A stretch of 8,546 bases of DNA from an archaeon (GCA_016550405.1 JABXGX010000118.1:1-8546), one strand, 5' to 3'. Positions 1-7,379 are shown, counted from the first letter of the stretch. Translations and numbers: made by a program. Notes: generated by a model not told the origin, from the letters alone.

Positions 1-2
1 CC

Positions 3-329
3 GGTGTTCCATTTCGGGGGCATACAGCGCGGCTGGCAGAGACCGAGGAGGCCTTACAGCTGATTCGTAAGTATTGGACTGAGTCGGTGACAACGTTTGA
101 AGGAACTTATTTTCAGGTTGACGGGGTGGATTTGGCTCCAAGGCCAGTTCAATGTCCTCATCCTCCTTTCTTTTTGGGGGGCGGATCTTTGAGGATTCTA
201 AAATTAGCCGCGAAGTATGGGCAGGGCTGGATGCCTTTTGCGCCTACGATTCCTGGATTACCTCGGCGAGTGCAGCAATTAAGTGGACTCTTGCAGACCA
301 TGGACGGACATTGGATGAACTCGAGGTAA
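3..329 (+). CDS. LLM-class (luciferase-like) F420-dependent oxidoreductase, middle fragment; 5' partial and frameshifted
   Basis: The reading frame is open from the window edge (first full codon at 3) and stops at TAA 327-329. The translation reads GVPFRGHTARLAETEEAL, then RKYWTE, then FEGTYFQVDGVDLAPRPVQ, then PHPPFFLGGGS and AAKYGQGW. This is the typical run of the bacterial luciferase-like TIM-barrel family: the W(T/S)E...FEG.yy...v.l.PrPvq.PhPPi..GG strand and the following aaryGdGW. Members use F420 or FMN to oxidise or reduce small molecules in the cytoplasm. The family match fades after about position 270, and the rest of the domain continues in another frame (next entry). The ancestral gene therefore appears to be one ORF broken by a one-base shift. 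The N-terminal third of the protein lies outside the window, so the substrate cannot be named. Family call is secure; F420 rather than FMN is inferred from the sequence style. Confidence 0.8.
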   Translation, partial: GVPFRGHTARLAETEEALQLIRKYWTESVTTFEGTYFQVDGVDLAPRPVQCPHPPFFLGGGSLRILKLAAKYGQGWMPFAPTIPGLPRRVQQLSGLLQTMDGHWMNSR

Positions 330-568
330 TGCCAAGTGTTCTGTTCCAATTAGGGAAATCCAAACAGGATGCCCAGAAACGGTTGCCCAAGTGGGCAACC
401 CCCGCTCATGAAACCCGAGCTATCTTTGGTTCATCCACGGATTGTCTCGCCCGAATCCAAGAATATAGCAGTGCTGGTGCGACACATCTCGCCTTACGCT
501 TAGTCCATCCAGAAGAAAGCGAACAATCCATTCGTACTCTTGTACAAGAAATTCTGCCTAATCTATGA
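152..568 (+). CDS. LLM-class oxidoreductase, C-terminal fragment after the frameshift
   Basis: This frame runs to TGA 566-568. Only the part from about 290 onward looks like real coding sequence of the oxidoreductase. It reads LADHGRTLDELEV, then a middle section, then FGSSTDCLARIQEYSSAGATHLALRLVHP, and an end ...LVQEILPNL. That is the standard C-terminus of luciferase-like F420/FMN oxidoreductases (GRdpdEieV, then G(t/s)p.e...rl..y..aGv.hl.l.., then a final helix). The stretch 152-290 in this frame is a shadow of the upstream fragment, so the ATG at 152 is not a credible start. Restoring one base between about 270 and 295 would fuse the fragments into one continuous domain. The gene ends 9 bases before the convergent stop of the longin-like gene. 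It could be a pseudogene, an assembly error or, less likely, programmed frameshifting. Confidence 0.72.
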   Translation: MSSSSFLFGGRIFEDSKISREVWAGLDAFCAYDSWITSASAAIKWTLADHGRTLDELEVMPSVLFQLGKSKQDAQKRLPKWATPAHETRAIFGSSTDCLARIQEYSSAGATHLALRLVHPEESEQSIRTLVQEILPNL

Positions 569-577
569 AAAACGCGT

Positions 578-2668
578 TTAGGAGTTACCGTTAGTACTCC
601 GGTACATATCGATACAGGCGAGTTTGACTTGGGTGTGGATGCGTTCGGGGATCAGCTTGGACTGCCAGAGGGCATGTAATCCTGAATATAGGAGGCTCTC
701 AATTTGGGAGTCTGAAAGCAGATTGTTTCGGGGTGAGAAGCGGGTGACTTGTTTTGCGAACTTTTCATCTTTAGCGAGGGCGGATTCGAGAGGTTCTTTT
801 AGGTTCTGAATCAGAGCGGGTGAGAGCACGCTAATGGGTGCGCTTTTTTGTCCAAGGGAGGTGTCCCCGCTGGATTTAGTAGGTGGAACGACAAGGGGTG
901 GGATAACTATGAGTTTGGTGGATTCATCCTCCCGTTTTAGTCCTGCTAAATAGACAGGGAGAAAAATTGGTGTTTTCAGGTCTCCAGAAAAGGGGGCCCC
1001 GGTCTCGGTCAAGTATTCTTCGAAGGTGGTGAGTTGATCCTGGCTATGTATAATGTGCTGTTCGATTAGGTTATCTATTTCTGTAGCATACTCTTGTAAT
1101 TGGTTGAAGCGTTGCTTGGTTTCCTGCAACCGAATTTGCCGTTCTTCTTCGAGGGCATCGAGGCGTTTGATTTCTTCTTTTTCTTGGAGTTCAAAGGTTT
1201 CGCGGACTTTGGCTTTACGCGTTAGCGCATCACGTTCTAGGTTTCCAATGTCACGTTTTGTTTGCGCTATAGCGCGGCGTGTTTCCTTAGCTTGATTTCG
1301 TAGATCAGTAGCAAAGTCGTTGAATTGATCCAAGGTCTGATCGAGTTGTGAGATGAAGCGTTCGGCTCGCATGTCGTCTTTGGGTTTGCTGGTGAGGAAT
1401 TGGTTCAGGGATTCTTGTTGCTGGTGTATGTCTTGATTGAGAGGTTCTAGGCGGGTTTTCAGGGGGGCGATGAGTTTGTTTTCTTCGCTTTGCTGCCATT
1501 TATCGACGGCTGCCATTTCCTGTTCTTCTTGTTTAGCCAGTTCGGTGAGGGCTCTATCGATTTCCTTTTTGAGTGCGACTTTTCGGTTCGCATAATGCTC
1601 TTCAAGTGTTTTAAGTTCGGTTTGGATGCGATCTTCCCATTCCTGCACATCGTTACCAAAATGAGACCGAAATTGGTTCCACTGCTCGGCCGCATCCTTG
1701 TGAGTGTTGATGGCTTCAGCGAAGAATTGTTCAGCTTCTTTTTGGGCTTGAGTGTAGTTCATTTGACTGGGTAATTGAACACCGAATTCATTGTTGCCGT
1801 TGGTTATTCGTGAAAGTGAACGGACGAGACGGGCTATTTCTGCAGGAAGGACATGAATCTCGAAGGGCGTTGAGCGAGCCGCAGTGCGCACTTCCTCGGT
1901 AAGTTTTTCCATCACTGCGAGATATTCGGGGGAGGCATTAACATTTAGGAGGGCTTCGTACCGACTTGCAGGGGGGACAAAACCGCGTTCGACCTGCGGC
2001 TGAAGCAGCTTCAGCCCATCGATGAGGAGTAAACGTTGGTCGGGACCTTTCGCGACCCAAATCGGCCACAGGAGCTTGGCGATAAATTCATAGCATCCCT
2101 CTTTCAGGGGTTTCAAGGCTGGATCTGCCCGACGAATATCATCTAAAAGCAAATGAACAACGGCGAGTTCTATTCGCGAATCAAGGATACATCCACCATC
2201 AATTTCAGGGTCTTCCAGAGGTTTGCCTTTCAGTTTGGATCCATCAAGCACAAAGGGTAGGGTAAAGAGTAATCCTTCGTTAATGCCGTTCAGTTTCGCA
2301 GTGACGATTGATTCGATGTCTTTGGCGAATTTTTGGAAAGGGGCGATATCGCCATTCCATTTGCCAAGGCTGGCTCCATATTTGTCGGTAAATTGTCGTT
2401 TAACTTCGGTGAGGATGATTTTGACATCTTTTGCATTATGGGATTTGTCAGCAGCGATGGCAAAGAGGAGGTCTTCGCTGTGCTCATAATAGAAACTGAC
2501 ATCGCCCATCTTGATGGTTTCAATGCCACCGTGTCCGAGTTCCTCGGCGAATGCACTGAGAGCGCTGTAGAATCCACTAAAGATGGCTTCATCAACGCCA
2601 CGTTTGCTGAAAGCTTTGTGAATGAGAACTTCGCCTGTTCGCCTGAGGACGTACACATCACGAATCAT
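578..2668 (-). CDS. Longin-like domain protein with long central coiled coil (696 aa), possible membrane-trafficking tether or adaptor
   Basis: Residues 1-100 start MIRDVYVLRRTGEVLIHKAF and continue through IFSGFYSALSAFAEEL, MGDVSFYYEH, DLLFAIAADKS and a helix ending TEVKRQFTDKYG. This order (strand, turn with G, strand, helix holding sGf.sAl..f..E, three strands, helix with F...Y) is that of longin domains in SNAREs, adaptin small/mu chains and Asgard archaeal homologues. Residues 130-300 form a mixed domain with LLWPIWVAKG and LLLIDGLKLL. Residues 305-550 are almost all charged or Gln-rich heptads, a long coiled coil with a probable turn near 411-435 (SKPKDD). Residues 555-600 give IFLPVYLAGL and KLIVIPPLVVPP, and 615-690 are helical. 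There is no signal peptide or membrane segment, so it is probably cytoplasmic. An in-frame TTG at 2749 would add 27 residues, but the ATG at 2668 starts exactly at the first longin strand and is preferred. Function is inferred from fold and layout only. Confidence 0.85.
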   Translation of the reverse strand: MIRDVYVLRRTGEVLIHKAFSKRGVDEAIFSGFYSALSAFAEELGHGGIETIKMGDVSFYYEHSEDLLFAIAADKSHNAKDVKIILTEVKRQFTDKYGASLGKWNGDIAPFQKFAKDIESIVTAKLNGINEGLLFTLPFVLDGSKLKGKPLEDPEIDGGCILDSRIELAVVHLLLDDIRRADPALKPLKEGCYEFIAKLLWPIWVAKGPDQRLLLIDGLKLLQPQVERGFVPPASRYEALLNVNASPEYLAVMEKLTEEVRTAARSTPFEIHVLPAEIARLVRSLSRITNGNNEFGVQLPSQMNYTQAQKEAEQFFAEAINTHKDAAEQWNQFRSHFGNDVQEWEDRIQTELKTLEEHYANRKVALKKEIDRALTELAKQEEQEMAAVDKWQQSEENKLIAPLKTRLEPLNQDIHQQQESLNQFLTSKPKDDMRAERFISQLDQTLDQFNDFATDLRNQAKETRRAIAQTKRDIGNLERDALTRKAKVRETFELQEKEEIKRLDALEEERQIRLQETKQRFNQLQEYATEIDNLIEQHIIHSQDQLTTFEEYLTETGAPFSGDLKTPIFLPVYLAGLKREDESTKLIVIPPLVVPPTKSSGDTSLGQKSAPISVLSPALIQNLKEPLESALAKDEKFAKQVTRFSPRNNLLSDSQIESLLYSGLHALWQSKLIPERIHTQVKLACIDMYRSTNGNS

Positions 2669-2803
2669 ATAGACGACCCACTGTTGTGCTGTGAAGCTTA
2701 TTAAGGATGACGGATGGTAGAAGGTGTTATACAATCTATACTTCCACAAATTTCCATGTTGTATGCCTTTAATGAGGGAAACAAGTGGGTAAGGTGAACT
2801 CGG
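2669..2803. promoter_or_regulatory. Divergent promoter region between the longin-like gene and the GT-C gene
   Basis: The 135 bases separate two divergent genes. TATA-like words seen are GTTATACAA at 2726-2734 and CTATACTT at 2736-2743. The complement of the first contains GTATAAC, so the same spot could serve both directions. A second candidate for the minus-strand gene is the complement of TTATTAA at 2698-2704, about 30 bases upstream of its ATG. Upstream of the GT-C start, GGTGA at 2793-2797 is a good Shine-Dalgarno motif, 6 bases before the ATG at 2804. The exact start sites of transcription cannot be fixed by eye. Confidence 0.35.
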
Positions 2804-4354
2804 ATGTCAACTGCTGAAACATCCACCAGGGATCCATTACAAATAGTAGTTGACTGGGTGAAGAATCAGGACCCATTATTTTGGATTGCTTTTATTCCAA
2901 TTATCGTCCTGAAGCTTGCAGTCTTCCATTTTGCAGTCTCCCAATTCCTTATTTTTGGAAATATGGTGAGGGTTGATGACTTCGTGGTTTTGGTCCCCGG
3001 ATTTCCCGGGTTTGGAATGAATTTTGAAGTAGTCGAATCGTTTTCTGACTTTAACTTCTATTACATGAATTTTGTCCGAGCCTTTGTTCAAGGAAATCTT
3101 CCCTATACTGATGGTCTCTATTTAGTTCAAGGAAGTCAGACTTACATTTATCCACCACTCTTCTTGTATGTTCTCACTGGTTTCTACTTTATCCCCTCAG
3201 AATTCCTCTTCCCAGATATTATTGTAGAAGCGACTTCACTTGCCGTAAATCTGGATTTTCTTCGCGTAGGCTTCGCGTTCATCGTTTTCGATCTAGCCAC
3301 ATGTGTTGTAATTTATGCCGCAGCCCGACAACTTACTGAGAATCGATTCATTCCAGTTGCAGCTATGCTCGCTTTTGCTTTGAATCCTATTTCGATATGG
3401 TGGGGGAATTATCTCTGGTTGAGCACACCCATTCATACCTTCTTTCTGGTGTTAGGGTTTTACATCCTGATCCGGGGGAAGCTACGCTGGGCGGTAATTG
3501 TTGTTGCAATGGCTGCCATGGTGAAACAAACTGCCGCCATCTTGCTTCCCTTGATTTGGTTTCTAGAATATCGACGTGGATTGAAGCACTTTTTCATTTC
3601 CGTTGGCATCACTGCTGTAGTCGGACTCATTCTATCGATGCCTTACCTTGTTCTGTATCCTACGACCTATATCGATGCCCTGACACGTGGAATGGGACCC
3701 TATCCATTTTATGATACACTACCTCAGCCTACGTACACGATTCCCGTCTCAGTGCTTGCTTTTTATTGGCCTGAACCTTTCAAATTTATTGTATTTAGTC
3801 TTATATCACATGGAATTCCGTGGCTCATCTGCTTACTTTTCTTTTGGATGATAGCATACTTGGTTCCTGAGCAGCCACAGTCAGCCTATTTAGAACAACT
3901 TCTCCTCCTTGCCTTTCTCCTTTCCTTATCTGCTCATATTTTTTTGCCTCGAGGAATATACAAATTCTATTTAATCGCCATGATACCATTTCTCATTCTT
4001 TTTGGGGCGATTCTCCATAGGCCGCTAATACCTGTGCAGGGGAAGAGCTGTCCAATGAAACCCCATGGCATGAAATACATGGCATATTTACCTTCGTGGA
4101 CGGTTCGGTTTATCCTGCAGTTTCAGAATTTGAGTATGCGTCTAATCAATAATTTCACCACATGGTGGTTCATCCTCGTTGGACTCGTGAGTATCGGGAT
4201 CGTTGCCGTCCATCGATACTGGACTCATACCATCCTGCTTGTAATGTTCTTGCTTCTACTCGCGTACGGGTCGTATCATTATGTGTGGAAATGGCACCAG
4301 AAACGCAAGGCAAATCGAGAGAATAAGGACGATTCGGAAAAAGAATCTAGTTAG
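2804..4354 (+). CDS. Polytopic GT-C-fold glycosyltransferase-like membrane protein (516 aa)
   Basis: The protein has about 11 to 13 hydrophobic segments: roughly 26-52, 115-134, 153-174, 181-200, 208-224, 228-255, 263-285, 312-332, 336-354, 365-380, 386-404, 452-470 and 475-493. After the first helix, an outside loop holds SDFNFYYMNFVRAFVQGNLPY, then TYIYPPLFLYVL. This is the acidic residue, (v/f)Y..a..f..G..pY and YPPL pattern of GT-C enzymes such as the GT39, GT83 and GT87 groups. A later ALNPISIWWGN...TPIHTFFLVLGFY and MVKQTAAILLPLIW match the usual helix pair with a conserved Lys (K241). Such enzymes use polyprenyl-phosphate sugars as donors and glycosylate proteins or lipids on the outer face. 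Donor and acceptor cannot be deduced. The C-terminal tail (residues 494-516) is highly charged and cytoplasmic. The ATG has GGTGA 6 bases upstream. The stop lies one base from the convergent stop of the zinc-ribbon gene. Confidence 0.83.
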   Translation: MSTAETSTRDPLQIVVDWVKNQDPLFWIAFIPIIVLKLAVFHFAVSQFLIFGNMVRVDDFVVLVPGFPGFGMNFEVVESFSDFNFYYMNFVRAFVQGNLPYTDGLYLVQGSQTYIYPPLFLYVLTGFYFIPSEFLFPDIIVEATSLAVNLDFLRVGFAFIVFDLATCVVIYAAARQLTENRFIPVAAMLAFALNPISIWWGNYLWLSTPIHTFFLVLGFYILIRGKLRWAVIVVAMAAMVKQTAAILLPLIWFLEYRRGLKHFFISVGITAVVGLILSMPYLVLYPTTYIDALTRGMGPYPFYDTLPQPTYTIPVSVLAFYWPEPFKFIVFSLISHGIPWLICLLFFWMIAYLVPEQPQSAYLEQLLLLAFLLSLSAHIFLPRGIYKFYLIAMIPFLILFGAILHRPLIPVQGKSCPMKPHGMKYMAYLPSWTVRFILQFQNLSMRLINNFTTWWFILVGLVSIGIVAVHRYWTHTILLVMFLLLLAYGSYHYVWKWHQKRKANRENKDDSEKESS

Positions 4355-4355
4355 C

Positions 4356-4634
4356 TTATTGATCATCTTGGTTAAGGGCAGCTCCGCATCGGGGGCAATA
4401 GATTTCAGAGGGTTCGAGTAAATGCTTGCCACACTGTGGACAGTAGCGTGGGCCTATCTTGGCAGGGTGGACGGCACTGGGTGGTTCTTCTTCACGTCCT
4501 TGGAGTCCCCAACAAAAGAGTGGTGGCAGAAAGAGGAAGAGTATGAGGGGAAATCCAGGGATGATGAAAAAGAGGGCTATCATAATCACGCTAAGGAGAA
4601 TGCTGATGATGCTAATCAAGGCTAATCGATTCAT
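4356..4634 (-). CDS. Small membrane protein with C-terminal zinc ribbon (92 aa)
   Basis: From the ATG at 4634 the protein has a hydrophobic region at residues 3-43 (two closely spaced helices, or a helical hairpin broken by PGFP at 27-30). It is followed by an acidic, proline-containing linker and then a zinc ribbon at 63-86 with CPQCG (C65, C68) and CPRCG (C80, C83). This is the common archaeal 'zinc-ribbon domain' layout, with the ribbon most likely facing the cytoplasm. An in-frame TTG at 4658 would add eight residues (MKWQGFGI), but its Shine-Dalgarno-like AAAGG lies only 2 bases away. The ATG has AAGG 10 bases upstream. The gene starts 33 bases after the stop of the helical-protein gene on the same strand, so it is probably the last gene of that operon. 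Its specific role is unknown; ribbons of this type bind protein, nucleic acid or simply metal. Confidence 0.75.
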   Translation of the reverse strand: MNRLALISIISILLSVIMIALFFIIPGFPLILFLFLPPLFCWGLQGREEEPPSAVHPAKIGPRYCPQCGKHLLEPSEIYCPRCGAALNQDDQ

Positions 4635-4667
4635 GATCCCAAATCCTTGCCACTTCAATTCCTTTAA

Positions 4668-5120
4668 TTAGATTTGCTCAGGGAGATCTTCAGCATGATC
4701 AGTGATCCGGTTGATGATATGGCGGGTTTTTCGAATGGCAACTCTAGCCCCAAAGTCTGCGTAGTGGATTTCTTCGCGGGTTAGTGGGGTTTTGCGTGAG
4801 CCTTTCATTTTTTCCTTCACATCTTCAAAATAATGAAGGGTTTCCCGAATTGCACTCAATGCTTCGGTGGAAGCTCCGATGACCAATTGGGCGAGTTCCT
4901 TTGCGGGAGGAATTCCTATGGCTGTGGAAAGCTGGTTTCGAACCTCGACGAAATAGGTTTTAACTTCTAATAGAACCGCTCGTAGATTTTCTGCCGCTTC
5001 GAGCAGAGGTTTAAGGGCTTCTCGGTTTCGTATCTGTTCGATATTTGTGATTTCGGTTTCGAATTGGTCAAGGACGATTTCTAGTCGATCCTGCAATAGT
5101 AGAGCTTGGTCATGACTCAT
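4668..5120 (-). CDS. All-helical protein of unknown function (150 aa)
   Basis: I do not recognise a family. Starting at the ATG (MSHDQALLLQ), the protein is nearly all amphipathic helix. Segments are about 4-35, 36-66, 74-106 and 115-143, linked by a short GIPPAKE turn near 69-75 and a GSRKTPLTREE turn near 107-117. There are no cysteines, membrane segments or signal peptide, and the composition is rich in Glu, Leu, Arg and Ile. A four-helix bundle or helical adaptor is a fair guess. An in-frame GTG at 5129 would add three residues (MTS) and start only 6 bases after the upstream stop. The ATG is preferred because GTGA lies 5 bases before it. The gap of 15 bases to the peptidase stop implies co-transcription and perhaps translational coupling, so the protein may act together with the peptidase. 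Confidence 0.72.
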   Translation of the reverse strand: MSHDQALLLQDRLEIVLDQFETEITNIEQIRNREALKPLLEAAENLRAVLLEVKTYFVEVRNQLSTAIGIPPAKELAQLVIGASTEALSAIRETLHYFEDVKEKMKGSRKTPLTREEIHYADFGARVAIRKTRHIINRITDHAEDLPEQI

Positions 5121-5135
5121 ACTAGTCACTACTCA

Positions 5136-7166
5136 TCACGAAGACTTAACCTTCTCTATCTCGATAAGATTTTGTTCTTTTAGGAGTTGGATGAACCGCA
5201 TAACCGTATCGATATTCGCCACCTCACCAAACTCCGCCTCCAATGCCGTGAGTATCTCATATAGACTCCGATGACCATCCATGAAGTTGGTGAGTTCAAG
5301 GAGAACTTCCACGAAGAAAGGGTGATTCTTTTGATAAGTACGGAGCCAGTTCATATCTTGCGGTCGCGTTTGGCGGACAAATTCGTTGAAATGGAGCGGG
5401 CCTTGGAATTTGCGCCGTGGACTCAGATTCTTGGCTTGCCTTTCCTTCTTTCGAAGAACTAATCGCTTCAGGGGCGAGTACCCTATGGATCGGGAAAGGA
5501 GATCTTCAACTTGTCGAAGTTTTCGTACTTCTTCCTGCCGCTCTTGAACTAAATCTTCTAGCATCAAATCGATGAAGTTATGTAATTCAGAATCGTGTGG
5601 ACTTAGCACTTTGACACTTTGCAATGCGACACTTTCTCGGCGGGAAATTTGCCGAATACTTTCCATTGCTTTTCGCAAGGTTCTAGCAAGGTGCGCTCCG
5701 CGTTCTGTTTTCGCGATGGCTTGAATCGCTTCTTGTACATACTTTTGCGTGGTTTGGGTAATCCGAGTATGCGCGTTAGCATGGACTTGGGTCGCTAGGA
5801 ACATAGCATCATCAGATTCTGCATACGCCTGTGTTAATAGAGTCATGATGACGCCATATCCCACACGGCGTAATTGAGTGGTATCAATCTTGTCAAGCGA
5901 GTCAAGGTTACTATGGTAGTAGGCATCGGGCCATTGATTTAGCATCGGGCAGGGCACATTGAACGAGGAATCAATGAACACCGTGTGATCACTTCGCCAA
6001 TCGTACTTCTGGACATCGAAATGAAAGGGTAGGTGGCTCCCATCAGGTGAAATGAGATTTGGGTTCTTAGCAGCGTCGCTGAGATGATATTCGAGTAGAT
6101 CATTAATAAAACTGGGCAGAGAATCTGGGGTTCGGTGGAGGTTCACGACACCACCAACCGTTGCAGGATCTGCTCCCACCATGTCACAGTTAATTGCACT
6201 AATTATCCGCGGTGCTAATTCGGGGTGTGCCTGTAAGAAGGCTAGTGTCCCATAAAATTCAGGAACCCATAGAAAGCGGATTGTGCGCAGAGGGGCCGGT
6301 AACTTGCCATCATGGATAAGTGTCGTAATGACTCGGGCGAGTTCCATGAGCAAGGCACTCCCACTGGCATTATCATTAGCACCTGGTCGAGGGTGACAGA
6401 GATGGGCAATCAAGAGCACTTCTTCACGAAGAAATTCTGTGCCTTCAATCACGGCTGAAAGAACCCGTTGTTCACCAGAATACAGTTCAGCATCAACTTT
6501 CGCGTGAACAAGAACCTCCGGCTCGGTTTCAATAAGGTGGCGGAGTCGAGTACCGATCTGACCAGAGACAGCGAACGCAAATCCGACTTTATCTTTTTCC
6601 TTAGCATTAGGCCAGATACCTAGGTAGGGGATCATATTCGGGTGCTTTGTCCGACGCTCGAGGGGAGGAAAATGGATTGTGCCTAATGCTCCACGTTTAA
6701 ACACGGCTTCCCGCTGAACCCAATCAGCACGACCAGAGGTTAAAACAATTTTCCCTTTGACATCGACTCGACGATAATCTTTCTCCGAGGACCCATCTTC
6801 AAGATACACAAGAGGTGCCACGATATCTGCGGACTGACTATGGGCAACTATAGTCACTGGGTTTTCACTAAAGCGTCCTAGGATTTCTTGTTTAGGACTT
6901 ATTAGGTGGAGTGTTCCATCTGCTACACGCCAACCGAGGGGAGCCGTCCATTGCCACGTTGTAGTTTTCCCGTCAGCGGGGTAAACCTCTACTTCTGTAC
7001 GTATTCCTGGGAATTTATCCACAACTTCTTTCACGTAATAAATTGCATCATGAAAACCAGGTGAGGCTTGAATGCGGTGAAAACGGATGATTTCAGAAAC
7101 ATAATCTTTGGCGATCGTTCCAGAAAGCTCCTCACTGATAATATCTCGGAAGGTCGTATGAAACAT
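5136..7166 (-). CDS. M28-type zinc metallopeptidase (aminopeptidase-like, DUF4910/COG4310-related) with C-terminal winged-helix-like domain (676 aa)
   Basis: The centre of the protein carries the zinc peptidase signature. LLIAHLCHPRPGANDNASGS at 251-270 supplies H255 or H258 and the bridging D265. VPEFYG at 301-306 gives the catalytic E303, INCDMVG at 325-331 gives D328, and AYYHSNLDSLDKID at 415-428 gives H418. All expected M28 metal and catalytic positions are therefore filled. The CHP...NDN form resembles the DUF4910/DUF2172 branch (COG4310). Residues 100-215, with VDVKGKIVLTSGRADW and RGALGTIHFP, look like the inserted PA-type domain. The N-terminal FHRIQASPGFHDAIYYVKEV fits the family lid region. 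Residues 455-610 are a long helical, basic stretch. Residues 620-672 (NFMDGHRSLYEIL...FIQLLKEQNLIEIEK) look like the winged helix found at the C-terminus of this branch. No signal peptide is seen, so the enzyme is probably cytoplasmic, trimming peptides. GGAGG at 7177-7181 lies 10 bases before the ATG. It heads a three-gene operon. Confidence 0.87.
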   Translation of the reverse strand: MFHTTFRDIISEELSGTIAKDYVSEIIRFHRIQASPGFHDAIYYVKEVVDKFPGIRTEVEVYPADGKTTTWQWTAPLGWRVADGTLHLISPKQEILGRFSENPVTIVAHSQSADIVAPLVYLEDGSSEKDYRRVDVKGKIVLTSGRADWVQREAVFKRGALGTIHFPPLERRTKHPNMIPYLGIWPNAKEKDKVGFAFAVSGQIGTRLRHLIETEPEVLVHAKVDAELYSGEQRVLSAVIEGTEFLREEVLLIAHLCHPRPGANDNASGSALLMELARVITTLIHDGKLPAPLRTIRFLWVPEFYGTLAFLQAHPELAPRIISAINCDMVGADPATVGGVVNLHRTPDSLPSFINDLLEYHLSDAAKNPNLISPDGSHLPFHFDVQKYDWRSDHTVFIDSSFNVPCPMLNQWPDAYYHSNLDSLDKIDTTQLRRVGYGVIMTLLTQAYAESDDAMFLATQVHANAHTRITQTTQKYVQEAIQAIAKTERGAHLARTLRKAMESIRQISRRESVALQSVKVLSPHDSELHNFIDLMLEDLVQERQEEVRKLRQVEDLLSRSIGYSPLKRLVLRKKERQAKNLSPRRKFQGPLHFNEFVRQTRPQDMNWLRTYQKNHPFFVEVLLELTNFMDGHRSLYEILTALEAEFGEVANIDTVMRFIQLLKEQNLIEIEKVKSS

Positions 7167-7379
7167 GACTCAAAGTCCTCCAGTTCAACCGTGTGCACTC
7201 TAACCATACAAAAACCTAGCCTTCTGAGAAAGGTTTAACTGTACTTTTCCTGCTATTAGCACAGTATTTTTGACATCAGTGTTTGAGTCGCTGCCTAAAT
7301 TTCCCGCAAATGCTCTTTGTAGCCGTGTTGAAGGGACACCATCTTTAAAAGTTATAGAAGTAATTGAAAAACAAAGAAG
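7167..7379. promoter_or_regulatory. Divergent promoter region between the M28 peptidase and gelsolin-like genes
   Basis: The 213 bases hold no credible gene. For the gelsolin-like gene, TTTAAAA at 7344-7350 lies about 30 bases before the GTG at 7380. This is the distance expected of an archaeal TATA box for a nearly leaderless transcript. For the peptidase operon, the complement of 7293-7307 (GCGGGAAATTTAGGC) has a purine-rich element beside TTTA, and the complement of 7258-7274 holds CAAAAATACTG; either could be its promoter. The Shine-Dalgarno GGAGG for the peptidase is at 7177-7181 (minus strand). A minus-strand ORF overlapping this region is a shadow. Confidence 0.4.

Noticed and set aside
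1490..1774. Plus-strand ORF rich in Phe within the coiled-coil gene
   Set aside because: It is the complement of Glu/Lys-rich coiled-coil codons, which read as Phe/Leu in antisense; an artefact of composition.
2333..2704. Plus-strand ORF of 123 codons opposite the longin-like domain
   Set aside because: It is antisense to a well-supported domain and has no motif of its own.
2669..2749. 27-residue upstream extension of the longin-like protein from a TTG codon at 2749
   Set aside because: The extension has no longin residues, the codon is a poor start, and the ATG at 2668 falls exactly at the first predicted strand. The extension also covers the likely promoter.
2876..3091. Minus-strand ORF of 71 codons inside the GT-C gene
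   Set aside because: It is antisense to the conserved first loop of the GT-C protein and has no independent support.
4422..4671. Two plus-strand ORFs opposite the zinc-ribbon gene
   Set aside because: They are shadows of the zinc-ribbon membrane protein, whose paired CxxC motifs are clear.
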